A stretch of DNA of 17,125 bases from Bacillota bacterium (GCA_023387635.1 JAEWHU010000035.1:1-17125), one strand, 5' to 3'. Positions 1 through 8,789 are shown, counted from the stretch's first letter. Notes: generated by a model not told the origin, from the letters alone. Numbers and translations: made by a program.

Positions 1-577
1 TAGCACCACAAGCTGTTTGGTATGGAGGTAATGTTGTCGTTAATTCAGGATTTAAAATAGAAAACGCAGGTCTTAAAATATCACTTCCTGCACCTCTTTT
101 TAACATTCCTTCTTCTTTTGTAATAACAGTATCTCCAGATCCTTCACTACCAGCTGCTGCTATGGTAAGAATAGTACCAACCTTTATAGCCGCTTCGATT
201 TCTTTTCCTTCAAAGAAATCCCAAAAATCCCCGTCATATTTGGCACCTGCCGCTATTGCTTTTGCTGAATCAATGGTACTGCCACCGCCTACTGCAAGTA
301 TAAAATCTATCTGATTGTTTTTACATATCTCTATCCCTTTATATACTAAACCACTTCTTGGATTAGGTTCTACTCCCCCAAGTTCCATGTAGAAAATTCC
401 TTTCCCTGATAGAGAAGCCTTAACCCTATCTAATAAACCCGAACGAATGACAGAACCTCCGCCATAATGTATTAAAACCCTATTACCCATAAACCGTTTT
501 ACATATTGCCCAACGTTATTCTCCATGCCTTTACCAAATGCAAAATAAGTAGGACTATAAAAACTAAAGTTATTCAT
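1..577 (-). CDS. Iron-containing alcohol dehydrogenase, butanol dehydrogenase-like (3' end cut by window)
   Basis: The first 192 residues are visible, starting MNNFSFYSPTYFAFGKG; the C-terminal half lies outside the window. Residues 1-192 match the N-terminal dinucleotide-binding half of the family III (iron-dependent) alcohol dehydrogenases. HYGGGS at 37-42 is typical of the BdhA/YqhD-like branch, GGGSTIDSAKA at 97-107 is the NAD(P)-binding loop, and AAAGSEGSGD at 140-149 matches the family's conserved TxxxGSE-type segment. The Asp/His metal ligands would fall just past the edge, so metal binding cannot be checked. The family reduces aldehydes to alcohols with NAD(P)H in the cytoplasm, here presumably to reoxidise cofactor during sugar fermentation. 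The ATG at 577 follows an AGGGTGG ribosome binding site. The gene has its own promoter and is separated from the xylanase genes by a terminator, so its link to xylan use is only positional. Family assignment is secure; the substrate is not. Confidence 0.9.
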   Translation of the reverse strand, partial: MNNFSFYSPTYFAFGKGMENNVGQYVKRFMGNRVLIHYGGGSVIRSGLLDRVKASLSGKGIFYMELGGVEPNPRSGLVYKGIEICKNNQIDFILAVGGGSTIDSAKAIAAGAKYDGDFWDFFEGKEIEAAIKVGTILTIAAAGSEGSGDTVITKEEGMLKRGAGSDILRPAFSILNPELTTTLPPYQTACGA

Positions 578-633
578 ATTATTCCACCCTTCCCTTCCTA
601 TTAAATACTATTAATATGTATATTTATATCTAT

Positions 634-662
634 ACTATAACCTTGGAATTAAATCAAGTCAA
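634..662 (-). promoter_or_regulatory. Sigma-A-type promoter for the alcohol dehydrogenase
   Basis: Reading the minus strand, TTGACT (662-657) is followed after exactly 17 bases by TATAGT (639-634). Each box has one mismatch to the TTGACA/TATAAT consensus. Transcription would start near 627, leaving a leader of about 50 bases before the ATG at 577. The site lies between the terminator at 724-765 and the dehydrogenase gene, as expected for an independent transcription unit. Confidence 0.6.
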
Positions 663-723
663 GTACCCCGAATGGCAGAAATACTTTTCTTTTATTCATA
701 ACTCGATAAAGGACACAATAATC

Positions 724-765
724 AAAAATGAGCAGATAAGTGCCTATAACAGCATATATCCGCTC
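724..765 (-). terminator. Rho-independent terminator after the cytoplasmic GH10 gene
   Basis: On the minus strand GAGCGGATA (765-757) pairs with TATCTGCTC (738-730), a 9-bp stem with one G-U pair. A second short helix (TGCT with GGCA) sits inside the loop. ATTTTTG follows directly. The hairpin lies about 30 bases past the stop codon at 796 and closes the CBM22-GH10/GH43/GH10 unit. The T-run is only five long, so some readthrough is possible. Confidence 0.65.
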
Positions 766-795
766 ACTCTTTACGTAATTTTTAGTCCACTATTT

Positions 796-1761
796 TTAAA
801 AATCCAGAATGCGCAATAATGCTTCTTTTGGCATATGTTTTTCATCAAATAATAATGGCCAATTCTTTCTATTCCTTACTGGGAAGTGATCCAACCAAGT
901 TTCATCATCAGCAATTCCCCAAGTTGTTACACAATCAATAACATCTTTATATTCACGAAATATCTTAAAGAAATCACTGTAAACTTTAGCTTGCATTTCA
1001 TATAATTCTTTGGTTGGTTTATCTATTCCACTCTTATTATCAAAAGCATACATAGATACATCCATTTCCGTTATATGTATCTTAACACCTAGACTAGAAT
1101 ATAATTCTAAAGCTCTTTTTAAATCATCTAGGGATGGGTGATATAGACTCCAATGACATTGCATTCCAATTCCGTCAACTGGAACTCCTCTCTCTAACAT
1201 TTCCTTTATTGTATTATAAATTTTAACACTTTTTATAGGATCTGTTTCATTATAATCATTATAAAATAATTTGGTTTCTGGTAACAATTCTTTTGCTGCA
1301 TAAAAGGCATGATCCATAAAATCTTTTCCTATAATTCTTGACCAATCAGATTCCCTAATAACAACATCTTTTTTATCTTCTATTGCTTCATTAACTACAT
1401 CCCAACAAAAAATATCTTTTTGATATCTTCCTCCTAATGTATTAATGTGATTTTTTAATCTTTCTAGTAATATTTCTTTGTTTGCATCTTGAAATATCCA
1501 TCTTGGGGTTTGATTGTGCCAAGTAAAAGTATGTCCTCGTAATTCCATATTATTATCCCTAGCAAATTCCACTATCTTGTCTGCCTTAGCGAAATTATAA
1601 TTACCTTCTTCATCGCATATACTGCTGTATTTCATCTCATTTTCACAAGTAATACTATTAAAATGCTGTACTAAAATATCCTTATGAGTATGTATGCTTC
1701 TTTCATTTACAGCAGCCCCAATTTTAAAGTAGTCTTTATATTTATCTTTTAAACTTATCAT
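796..1761 (-). CDS. Cytoplasmic GH10 endo-1,4-beta-xylanase (short, no signal peptide)
   Basis: A 321-residue, single-domain GH10 protein that hydrolyses beta-1,4-xylosidic bonds with retention. It begins directly with the barrel (DYFKIGAAVN at 10-19). It carries NEMK (41-44), WHNQTPRW (81-88), the acid/base motif WDVVNEAIE with Glu125, the GMQCH substrate-binding segment (199-203) and the nucleophile motif ITEMDV with Glu232. The closing TTWGIADDETWL motif is also present. There is no signal peptide, lipobox or carbohydrate-binding module, so it should act inside the cell on imported xylo-oligosaccharides, like the intracellular GH10 enzymes known from Geobacillus and relatives. The ATG at 1761 has AAAGGAGA five bases upstream. 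It is the last gene of its unit, 36 bases after the GH43 gene. CENEMK and the short loops make it closer to the lipoprotein GH10 at 8893 than to the CBM22-GH10 at 3445. Confidence 0.93.
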   Translation of the reverse strand: MISLKDKYKDYFKIGAAVNERSIHTHKDILVQHFNSITCENEMKYSSICDEEGNYNFAKADKIVEFARDNNMELRGHTFTWHNQTPRWIFQDANKEILLERLKNHINTLGGRYQKDIFCWDVVNEAIEDKKDVVIRESDWSRIIGKDFMDHAFYAAKELLPETKLFYNDYNETDPIKSVKIYNTIKEMLERGVPVDGIGMQCHWSLYHPSLDDLKRALELYSSLGVKIHITEMDVSMYAFDNKSGIDKPTKELYEMQAKVYSDFFKIFREYKDVIDCVTTWGIADDETWLDHFPVRNRKNWPLLFDEKHMPKEALLRILDF

Positions 1762-1797
1762 ATCTTCTCCTTTATTAGCATCACAAATATAATTATT

Positions 1798-3348
1798 TTA
1801 TTTCAAGCATTTGTATTTAAACTGCTCAAACTCCGCTACGCCACCTATTTCCTTTGTAGAAAACAAAAACAATCCAACTCTACAGCCTACAAAATGATCC
1901 AGCCTAAAGTACAACTTTTGTGTAACACCAAGCTTAATCCATTCATCTTTATCTTTATAATAGAACTGTGCTTCGTCAATATTGTCCTCAAAATTTGCTT
2001 GTAATTTAATAGTAACCTTACTACTAGATACTGGGATTCTAGCATATTCTTTGCCTGGTTCTTTATCCCCACCAGGTTCTCCCCATATGTTACTATTTTT
2101 ATCTAGTTCTTTTCCAATCATTACAAGGTAATTCTGTCCACTTTCTTTCGTTAAGGCAATCATTCCATAACATCCTTGCAATGCACAGATACCAGCATAA
2201 TCACCATCTTTTAATTCACTACCATCAAGTGTTACTATTCCTTCGCACGCAGGTCCCATCATACGTTGTGTAATAGTATTCACAGCCTGAACTACATTCA
2301 CGCTAATTTTACCTGAACGAATACGTAATGTATTTTTCTTTTCAGTCACTGACCATAGATCGTTGGCTGGTTTATGATTCCATTGCCATACTTTCTTTAA
2401 TTGAACATTACCGTTCTCATCTGGCGTGTAGTTAAAATCATCGCTATCTACTACAGGTTCATAATTATATCCTGGACGTGTACTCTTTACTTCTATGTAA
2501 TGAGGTACCTTTCCATCAATGCCAAATACCGGGAAGTCATTCTCAAAGTGGACTGGAACAAGTACTGGAATACGACCCACTGCTCCATGATCCTGGAACA
2601 GCATGGCATACCATTCTCCATCTGGTGTATCTACAATACCACCTTGTGCTACACCTGCATTAAAATATCCCATGTCATCATCTAAAACATCCTTACCAGT
2701 AAACTCACCGTCTAAAGAATCTGCCATATAACACGCTTCCACTCTTCTACGGCTCCCATAATTTAACCAATGTATTAAGAATATGTAATATTTATTATTG
2801 ATTTTATATATATGTGCACCTTCATAGCCAAGACCTACATTACCCTTATCTACAATAATAATTCGATTTAAACCATCTGGTTTTGGCCCTGAAAGGTCTG
2901 ACTTTAATTCTATGAGATGAATTTTGGTATTACCTGAAACAATATATACTCTATCATCATCGTCAAATAAGATTGAGCAATCATGATAAAAGCCCTCAAT
3001 ATATTGTTTTTTCCATGGTCCCATAACATCTTTTGCTTGGTAAAGGTAAGTCTTGCCTGTATCATTTGCAACATAGCACACATAAAAAATCCCTTTATGA
3101 TGGCGTATGGTTGCTGCCCACATTCCCTTACCATATATATCAAGCTCTCCCTCAAGCCTCTGACAAGGGGTATCTTCTACTACATCACATACATAAGATA
3201 CTATCTCCCAATTGATTAGATCATAAGAACGTAATATAACTGCTCCTGGCATAAAATGCATTGTTGTACTAACCATATAATAGGTATCTTCCACTCTTAT
3301 TACGTCTATATCTGGAAAGTCCGCCCATATAATTGGATTATTTTTCAT
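1798..3348 (-). CDS. Cytoplasmic GH43 beta-xylosidase/alpha-L-arabinofuranosidase with C-terminal beta-sandwich
   Basis: A 516-residue GH43 enzyme. The five-bladed propeller occupies about residues 4-310, and a beta-sandwich of the kind seen in GH43 beta-xylosidases about 320-516. The motif ADFPDIDVIRVEDTYYMVST supplies the likely general base Asp13. HDCSILFDDDD gives the pKa-modulating Asp123, and GYEGAHIYK gives the likely general acid Glu176. The usual DP-x motif reads D-I-D here, as in other members of this branch with WADFPD-type N-termini. These residue roles are by alignment with other GH43 proteins from memory. No signal peptide is present, so it should work in the cytoplasm, trimming xylose or arabinose from imported oligosaccharides. 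GAGG eight bases before the ATG at 3348 supports the start. It sits between two GH10 genes, 96 bases after the first and 36 before the second, and differs clearly from the GH43 at 5436. The exact specificity cannot be told from sequence alone. Confidence 0.88.
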   Translation of the reverse strand: MKNNPIIWADFPDIDVIRVEDTYYMVSTTMHFMPGAVILRSYDLINWEIVSYVCDVVEDTPCQRLEGELDIYGKGMWAATIRHHKGIFYVCYVANDTGKTYLYQAKDVMGPWKKQYIEGFYHDCSILFDDDDRVYIVSGNTKIHLIELKSDLSGPKPDGLNRIIIVDKGNVGLGYEGAHIYKINNKYYIFLIHWLNYGSRRRVEACYMADSLDGEFTGKDVLDDDMGYFNAGVAQGGIVDTPDGEWYAMLFQDHGAVGRIPVLVPVHFENDFPVFGIDGKVPHYIEVKSTRPGYNYEPVVDSDDFNYTPDENGNVQLKKVWQWNHKPANDLWSVTEKKNTLRIRSGKISVNVVQAVNTITQRMMGPACEGIVTLDGSELKDGDYAGICALQGCYGMIALTKESGQNYLVMIGKELDKNSNIWGEPGGDKEPGKEYARIPVSSSKVTIKLQANFEDNIDEAQFYYKDKDEWIKLGVTQKLYFRLDHFVGCRVGLFLFSTKEIGGVAEFEQFKYKCLK

Positions 3349-3420
3349 TTCTGATTCCTCACTTATAGACTTTTTATATTTATTTTTATTATTACTTTTT
3401 TATTATTACGTTTTATCTTA

Positions 3421-3448
3421 ATTATACTAGAACCCTCTATACTTTTAA
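3421..3448 (-). promoter_or_regulatory. Possible secondary promoter before the GH43/GH10 pair
   Basis: On the minus strand an exact TATAAT (3426-3421) lies 16 bases after TTAAAA (3448-3443), a 4-of-6 match to the -35 box that overlaps the stop codon of the preceding xylanase. No terminator is visible in the 96-base gap. This would therefore add to readthrough from upstream rather than replace it. In such A+T-rich DNA the match may be chance. Confidence 0.3.
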
Positions 3449-5214
3449 TATAATGGAACATCCGGACTCAGAGCAACTCCCCAAAAAGCTGGCTTTTGAA
3501 TCTCATATTTATCAAATAATAATGGATAATTAGGCTCACCTGGTTTACTTAACCATGTTGTTGCATCCGTTATTCCCCAAAAAGTTACATTAGTAATATT
3601 AGCAGCCTCTGATTTCTTAAGATACTTTATAGTAGACATAAAGCGTTTGTATCTAGAAGCCTGTTCCATCAAGGATTTCTCACTATTATCAGTTAACCAT
3701 ACATCAAGCTCAGTAATTTGGATTTCTAAATCTAATTCAGCATATTTACGTATGGAATTTTCAATATCTGTTATAACTGGTGAATCCATACCAATATGAC
3801 TTTGCAATCCTACTCCATCGATTACGTTCTTTGCTTTTAATTTCTCTAGTAATCTATAGATTGCTGTTACTTTGCTAGGAATATCTGTATTATAGTCATT
3901 ATAAAATAACTTAACGTTAGGCTTTGCATATTTTCTTGCATATTCAAAAGCTTTCTCTACATATTCGCCACCAATTGTTTCATACCAGTTGTTTTCCTTA
4001 GAACGGATCCAATCTTCCTGACCATCCCCTACTTCGATAGCTTCATTAACAACATCCCAAGCATAGATTAGTCCTGGATATTCTACTTCTGCTAATTCAA
4101 GTACATTCTTAATATAATTTTCCATACGCTTTAACATAAGCTCTTTGGATACTAATGGAGCATCTTCTAATGTAGAATAGCCCTCAGCAAAAAACCATCT
4201 TGGTGTTTGAGCATGCCATACTAAAGTGTGTCCTCTAACAGGAATCCCTGATTCTTTCGCAAATTCAAGCAAATATGCAGCATTCTTAAAGCTAATTGCT
4301 GGATTGTCGTTATACTTAGGATCCGATATACAAGTTTCATAATCTAGTAAACTATCTGGCTTTAGTTCATTACCAATGGTTAAGCTATTAAATTGTTGAT
4401 TTAGTAGTTCATGAAGGCTAGGTGCTGCTTCACTAACTGTAGATGCAAAGCCAATAGTAAAGTAATCTTTATATATCTCACTAAGAGAGGGAAGCTCTCC
4501 TCTTTCCTTTTGGATTGTTTCTTTTGTCACTACAATGTTATCAATATAAAATGTAATAAAATTGCTAGATTCGGTTCCATAGTGAGACTCAAAATAAAGA
4601 TTGATCGTTTGAATATCATCAGGCATAACAATATGTCCTTTAATCTCAGTCCACTCACCTTTTTTAACGATGGATGAACCAAAATTAAGATATGTATTTC
4701 CATTTTTCTCTAGCATGCAATCCATTTCCATTGTATCAGGACCCTCTTCATACATAATATACGCAGAAACATTATAATTCCCATTCACTTCTACCTTATC
4801 AGTAATATCAATTACAGGACCATTCCATGAATTAGTGCGTCCTGAGGTATATAAAGCATTATCACTAGAATAACCTTTACCAGTTACTATCTCTGTTATT
4901 GCATCCCCTCTTCCAATGAAGCCTGATTCATTATCTTCAAAATCTTCATTAAAGATTTCTTCTACTTTCACATCTAAACTACCTAAATGCATTACAGGCA
5001 TGGTTTCTACTTCATTTGCTTGGTTATTTGTTTCTTCGTTACTTTCTGATAATGTAATATCCTCTTTTAAAACTTCTGTATCTATTTCCTTTGATGTTTC
5101 TATTTCTTTTTCTATTTCTTTTTCTATTTCTTTTTCTTTTCTACAACCCACTAATGTCATTGAACATGCAAGCATTACTACTAGAACTATTTGTAACCAA
5201 TTTGTTTTTTTCAT
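3445..5214 (-). CDS. Surface lipoprotein xylanase, CBM22-GH10
   Basis: The reading frame opens at a GTG at 5226, but AGGGAG abuts that codon; the ATG at 5214 is 11 bases from it and gives a proper signal peptide, so I use 5214 (589 residues). Residues 1-24 are a lipoprotein signal ending LVGC, with Cys24 as the lipid-anchored residue. A charged tether follows (25 to about 85), including three perfect KEIE-type repeats. A CBM22-type xylan-binding domain spans about 87-230, running from EEIFNEDFED to FYIDNIVV. The GH10 barrel fills about 245-585, with GNELKPD, WHAQTPRW (334-341), WDVVNEAIE with acid/base Glu391, ITELDVW with nucleophile Glu502, and TFWGITDATTWL. All catalytic positions are present. 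It should cut xylan outside the cell while attached to the membrane. It is the first gene of the left unit, following the terminator at 5383-5425; no convincing promoter was found in the gap. Confidence 0.93.
   Translation of the reverse strand: MKKTNWLQIVLVVMLACSMTLVGCRKEKEIEKEIEKEIETSKEIDTEVLKEDITLSESNEETNNQANEVETMPVMHLGSLDVKVEEIFNEDFEDNESGFIGRGDAITEIVTGKGYSSDNALYTSGRTNSWNGPVIDITDKVEVNGNYNVSAYIMYEEGPDTMEMDCMLEKNGNTYLNFGSSIVKKGEWTEIKGHIVMPDDIQTINLYFESHYGTESSNFITFYIDNIVVTKETIQKERGELPSLSEIYKDYFTIGFASTVSEAAPSLHELLNQQFNSLTIGNELKPDSLLDYETCISDPKYNDNPAISFKNAAYLLEFAKESGIPVRGHTLVWHAQTPRWFFAEGYSTLEDAPLVSKELMLKRMENYIKNVLELAEVEYPGLIYAWDVVNEAIEVGDGQEDWIRSKENNWYETIGGEYVEKAFEYARKYAKPNVKLFYNDYNTDIPSKVTAIYRLLEKLKAKNVIDGVGLQSHIGMDSPVITDIENSIRKYAELDLEIQITELDVWLTDNSEKSLMEQASRYKRFMSTIKYLKKSEAANITNVTFWGITDATTWLSKPGEPNYPLLFDKYEIQKPAFWGVALSPDVPLY
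5101..5136 (-). repeat. Three perfect 12-base tandem repeats in the xylanase tether
   Basis: Plus-strand unit TATTTCTTTTTC occurs three times without a mismatch (5101-5112, 5113-5124, 5125-5136). Read on the minus strand in frame, it encodes alternating Lys/Glu/Ile residues in the stretch between the lipid-anchored Cys24 and the CBM22 domain. The period is a multiple of three, so copy-number change would lengthen or shorten the tether without a frameshift. Confidence 0.9.
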
Positions 5215-5382
5215 ATGCCATCTCACTCCCTTAATGTTATTAATTATAAATTATAGTTTTAACCTATTTATAACATGATTTTTAAATCTTCTTGTTTAAG
5301 AGAAACATTATCCATAATATTATTATTTCTTATGCAATAAGACTTCGATTCGGTTGTGATTTAATTTTATTAATGTAAGATT
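5215..5382. other. Gap before the CBM22-GH10 gene; promoter region without a clear promoter
   Basis: This very A+T-rich stretch follows the terminator at 5383-5425 and must hold the promoter of the CBM22-GH10 unit unless readthrough drives it. Several TATAAT-like boxes occur on the minus strand, but none has a good -35 box at 16-18 bases. The only structured element seen is a short dyad, TGTTT-N5-AAACA, at 5293-5307, about 80 bases upstream of the start, which could be an operator. Confidence 0.3.
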
Positions 5383-5425
5383 AAAAAGTAGACATACTGA
5401 TGTCCCTTATATTCGTATGTCTACT
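5383..5425 (-). terminator. Rho-independent terminator after the beta-xylosidase-like GH43 gene
   Basis: A perfect 11-bp inverted repeat (AGTAGACATAC at 5387-5397 and GTATGTCTACT at 5415-5425) encloses a 17-base loop. On the minus strand the stem is followed by TTTTTAATCTT. It begins about ten bases after the stop codon at 5436 and separates the middle genes from the left unit. The plus strand has no T-run, so it acts in one direction only. Confidence 0.85.
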
Positions 5426-5435
5426 ACATGAATCC

Positions 5436-7010
5436 TTAACAATACATTGAATTATTAATTGTGAAATTTAAAATATTTATGTAATTATCTGATAATTCAC
5501 CACAAGATGAAGCATACACGCCGATGGTATTACCTACAAATCCCCCTGCTATCTCTGTACTCATTTCATGAATATCTACATTCTGGGCAATCAGTACTTC
5601 ATAAGTATCCGTTTGTAGTATAAAATCTGCTCTCTGCCCGTGACCTTTTATCTTAAGAATTATAGAAGAGGAATTATTTTTTATATTTTTATTATAGTCT
5701 GATTGACTAAGTAATCTCTCTGCTATTATGCTTTCTTTACTCTTTACACATTTTACCACCTGTAGTCTCACATCGTCACCTAGATTCTTAATGCGATATA
5801 ACATATGATATTCATTGCTTTGTAGTATCACTAGTCCTGTTTCTTCTGAGGCATTTATCTTGTCAAACTCTAATTCTAATAACGCTTCATACTCATAACT
5901 TAATTGTCTAAAACCTAAATAAGCTGGACTAGCCAAATCTTTCATTGTCGCAGGTAAGAAATTTAGTCTCATTATTCCATTTTCATATGCATAAAAATCA
6001 TGATTAGAATTTCTTAAGGTAATTACATCATAGGATTTTTTACTATAATTACTTAATGTTTGAATCGGATCCTTGCATGGATTTGTTCCATCAAATGGTA
6101 ATTCCACAACGTCTTCTAGTATACCAATTCCTGGATTCACAACTGGCCATCCATCTTCCCATACTACTTTAGCTAAGAAAGTTTCTCTTCCTAATCCAAT
6201 GTATCCTTCACAGCGTCTACTAGCTAAAGTAACCATATACCAGTTACCTTTCGTATCATCTACTAAATCTCCATGACCTACATAAACGATAGGATAATCT
6301 TTTCCTAAATGTCTATGTGTTAATATAGGATTATTGGGATTATTCTCATATGGACCAAATATATTTTTGCTTCGTGCAACTGTTACAGCGTGGCTAGGAC
6401 CAGTACCACCCTCAGCATTCATCACATAATAATAATCATCTTTATAGTATATATGTGGGGCTTCAGGCCAAATAACATCCTTTAAAGCACCTTTCCAGAT
6501 TGCATGACTTTCCCCAACTAATTTCATTGTTTCTAAATCTAACTTCTGTGCCCAGATTTCCCAATCTCCATTATACCTTACACCTGTAGGATTTGGTCTA
6601 GTACCACAATAATAGCAAGTGCCATCTGTATCAAAAAATAGACTTGGATCAATACCTGGTGCATCAAGATAATAAGGTTCTGACCATGGTCCCTCTGGAT
6701 TTGTTGCTGTTACTATAAAATTACCACCACTTGCAACATTTGTGGTAATCATATAATATACTCCTTCATGATAACGAATTGTAGGCGCAAAGATTCCTCC
6801 AGAATGTCCTGTATTATTTAATGGTAATTGGGAATTTCTATCCAAAATATTACCTATTTGCTTCCAATTAGCCAAATCTTTACTATGCCATATAGGAACC
6901 CCTGGGAAGTAAGCAAAAGTTGAAGTTACAAGATAGAAATCTTCTCCCACTCTACATATTGATGGGTCCGGATAAAAACCGGATAATATTGGATTTTTTA
7001 CACTAATCAT
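5436..7010 (-). CDS. Cytoplasmic GH43 beta-xylosidase (XynB-like) with C-terminal beta-sandwich
   Basis: A 524-residue enzyme with the layout of well-known GH43 beta-xylosidases: propeller about 5-315, then a beta-sandwich about 325-524 that in this family helps close the active site. NPILSGFYPDPSICRVGEDF holds the general base Asp15. APGIDPSLFFD holds the pKa-modulating Asp121, and VIWPEAPHIYYK holds the general acid Glu183. STFAYFPGVPIWHSKDL (30-46) is also characteristic. The family removes xylose (and often arabinose) from the non-reducing ends of oligosaccharides with inversion. No signal peptide is visible, so it should be cytoplasmic. GAGAGG nine bases before the ATG at 7010 supports the start. 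The gap to the upstream GH43-CBM6 gene is 141 bases with no clear terminator, so it is probably co-transcribed, and it is followed by a strong terminator. The family call is firm; xylosidase rather than arabinofuranosidase as the main activity is an inference. Confidence 0.9.
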   Translation of the reverse strand: MISVKNPILSGFYPDPSICRVGEDFYLVTSTFAYFPGVPIWHSKDLANWKQIGNILDRNSQLPLNNTGHSGGIFAPTIRYHEGVYYMITTNVASGGNFIVTATNPEGPWSEPYYLDAPGIDPSLFFDTDGTCYYCGTRPNPTGVRYNGDWEIWAQKLDLETMKLVGESHAIWKGALKDVIWPEAPHIYYKDDYYYVMNAEGGTGPSHAVTVARSKNIFGPYENNPNNPILTHRHLGKDYPIVYVGHGDLVDDTKGNWYMVTLASRRCEGYIGLGRETFLAKVVWEDGWPVVNPGIGILEDVVELPFDGTNPCKDPIQTLSNYSKKSYDVITLRNSNHDFYAYENGIMRLNFLPATMKDLASPAYLGFRQLSYEYEALLELEFDKINASEETGLVILQSNEYHMLYRIKNLGDDVRLQVVKCVKSKESIIAERLLSQSDYNKNIKNNSSSIILKIKGHGQRADFILQTDTYEVLIAQNVDIHEMSTEIAGGFVGNTIGVYASSCGELSDNYINILNFTINNSMYC

Positions 7011-7133
7011 TTTTCGTATCCTCTCAGATTGTTTTCATATTATGTTTTTTTATTATGTTTACTGTTTTCAATTTTTATTTTTTTATATATTTATAACTTT
7101 TAATTTCAGTAAATTGGGTAATTGATCTATATA

Positions 7134-7147
7134 ATGTTTTTAAACAT
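7134..7147. repeat. Short perfect inverted repeat just after the GH43-CBM6 gene
   Basis: ATGTTT and AAACAT (7134-7139 and 7142-7147) flank two bases, about five bases after the stop codon at 7152. No T-run follows on the minus strand, so it is not a typical terminator. It could be an operator or a weak hairpin in the 141-base gap; chance is also possible in such A+T-rich DNA. Confidence 0.3.
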
Positions 7148-7151
7148 CTTA

Positions 7152-8789
7152 CTAGTTCTCTATAAAGCTCCAAGAATTGAACAGATATTCACTTCCTGCA
7201 AATTCAAAATAAATATCATGAACTCCTGTAATATTTTTCACTGGCACCGTTACATCAACATATGTATCAGCACCTCCAGTATTAACAATTTCTGCATACG
7301 CTATTGACTCACCATTCAATTCATCTATGCAGACTCTAATTGCTCCACCTTGCCCTTCACATGAATAACGAATAGTAAGTGTTCCTGCACCTTTATCCCC
7401 AAAGTCAACACCACTTACTTGTAACCAATCTCCATTATCAATCTCTCCAATGGATACTATTTGTGGTTCCTTATAATTCTTTTTCTTATGCTCAAATATG
7501 TTAACTCCACCATTATTAGACATGGTTGTGGCTTCTACTGTCTCATAAGGATTAAAGTACTTTATTTGGTCAACACCACTTTTGTTAGGAATTATTTTTT
7601 GTATACTTCCATCTGGGTTAACTTTAACTTCATTAATGTGGGTACTTCTATATCCACCAGATACACCTATGGAATCCTGTAATAATTGTGTATGGTATAA
7701 CATATAATAGCTTTTATTAAATTCTACCATACAATGATGATTATTTCCCCAACTACCAAAGTATTTTCCTGGATTCTCTAATATAGAACCTTGATAATGC
7801 CATGGACCCATTGGATTATCACTAGTCATATAAATTATTTCGGCTATAGCAGGTACATATTCACCTTTTGCATTCTCTCTGCTATCCCAATTAGAGCAAT
7901 AGGAGTAATAATATGTATCTCCTATTTTATTGATTCCTGAATCTTCAAATATGTAAGGTGCTTCAATGGTAACTGCTTCACCAACAGTACTAATCATATC
8001 ACTTCCTAATTCAATTACTCTAGCCGTATTAGGCATTTCCGACATACCTTCTGGAACTCCTCCACCAAAGTATATATAGGACTTACCATCATCATCTGTA
8101 AATACAGCTGGATCAAATAACCATGCAACATCAGACACATTTGGCGTTTGCCTTGTAATGATTGGTTCGCCTAATGGATCCCTAAAAGGTCCAATAGGAC
8201 TATCTGCTGTTAGAACTCCAATGGAGCTTGCAGAATTGGCAAAGTAAAGAAAAAACTTATCTTCTCCATCAATATTTTTATGTATTGCAGCTGGTGCCCA
8301 TGAATTATTAGCCCAAGTTGTTGCACCTTTTAGTCCTCCTACATGTATCACTCCATGATCTGTCCAATTCACAAGATCCGCTGATGATATACATCTTAAG
8401 CTCTTAATTGTTGCATATGTATTATTCGATATATTACCATCCTTATCATACATATATTCATCATGGGTCATGTATACATATAATCTATCTTCATATACCA
8501 TTCCGTAGGGATCAGCACCATAGCTTTGTGTAATTAAAGGATTACTTTCGCCAATTTTTTTGTATGGAACAGTAAACTTTATATTCATAAAATATTTCTC
8601 TAAATCGTCATTGAAGACCATATTTTCTTTCTCCTTATCTTCATCCTCTATTTCGCCATTATCTATTACACTATCCGGTAGAATACTTGCCTCTCTTTTA
8701 TCCACTGATTTACTACAACCAGCCATGATAAAACTGCATAATATAAACAACACACTAACCTTTGCTAAATTACCTTTTAATATTTTCAT
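7152..8789 (-). CDS. Surface lipoprotein GH43-CBM6, arabinoxylan arabinofuranohydrolase-like (XynD type)
   Basis: The frame opens at a TTG at 8801, but the ATG at 8789 directly after the ribosome binding site and before a normal signal peptide is preferred (545 residues). Residues 1-25 are a lipoprotein signal ending IMAGC (Cys25), followed by an acidic tether to about 75. The GH43 propeller covers about 80-400: GADPYG gives the likely general base Asp93, LFDPAVFTDDDG the modulating Asp227, and IEAPYIFEDSG the likely general acid Glu276. The C-terminal 135 residues (from NPYETVEATTM) are a CBM6 xylan-binding module with the usual DWLQVSGVDFG segment. This order matches the XynD/AXH-type enzymes that strip arabinose from arabinoxylan, though beta-xylosidase activity cannot be excluded. 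It lies 91 bases after the lipoprotein GH10 gene and likely works beside it at the cell surface. Its ribosome binding site is a run of seven G residues, unlike its neighbours. Confidence 0.9.
   Translation of the reverse strand: MKILKGNLAKVSVLFILCSFIMAGCSKSVDKREASILPDSVIDNGEIEDEDKEKENMVFNDDLEKYFMNIKFTVPYKKIGESNPLITQSYGADPYGMVYEDRLYVYMTHDEYMYDKDGNISNNTYATIKSLRCISSADLVNWTDHGVIHVGGLKGATTWANNSWAPAAIHKNIDGEDKFFLYFANSASSIGVLTADSPIGPFRDPLGEPIITRQTPNVSDVAWLFDPAVFTDDDGKSYIYFGGGVPEGMSEMPNTARVIELGSDMISTVGEAVTIEAPYIFEDSGINKIGDTYYYSYCSNWDSRENAKGEYVPAIAEIIYMTSDNPMGPWHYQGSILENPGKYFGSWGNNHHCMVEFNKSYYMLYHTQLLQDSIGVSGGYRSTHINEVKVNPDGSIQKIIPNKSGVDQIKYFNPYETVEATTMSNNGGVNIFEHKKKNYKEPQIVSIGEIDNGDWLQVSGVDFGDKGAGTLTIRYSCEGQGGAIRVCIDELNGESIAYAEIVNTGGADTYVDVTVPVKNITGVHDIYFEFAGSEYLFNSWSFIEN

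Noticed and set aside
616..819. Plus-strand open frame of 67 codons
   Set aside because: It overlaps the dehydrogenase promoter, the minus-strand terminator and the end of the GH10 gene. It has no ribosome binding site and no recognisable protein features.
4916..5278. Plus-strand open frame of 120 codons opposite the CBM22-GH10 gene
   Set aside because: It is a mirror of the xylanase. Its SFSISF-type repeats are simply the antisense reading of the 12-base tether repeats.
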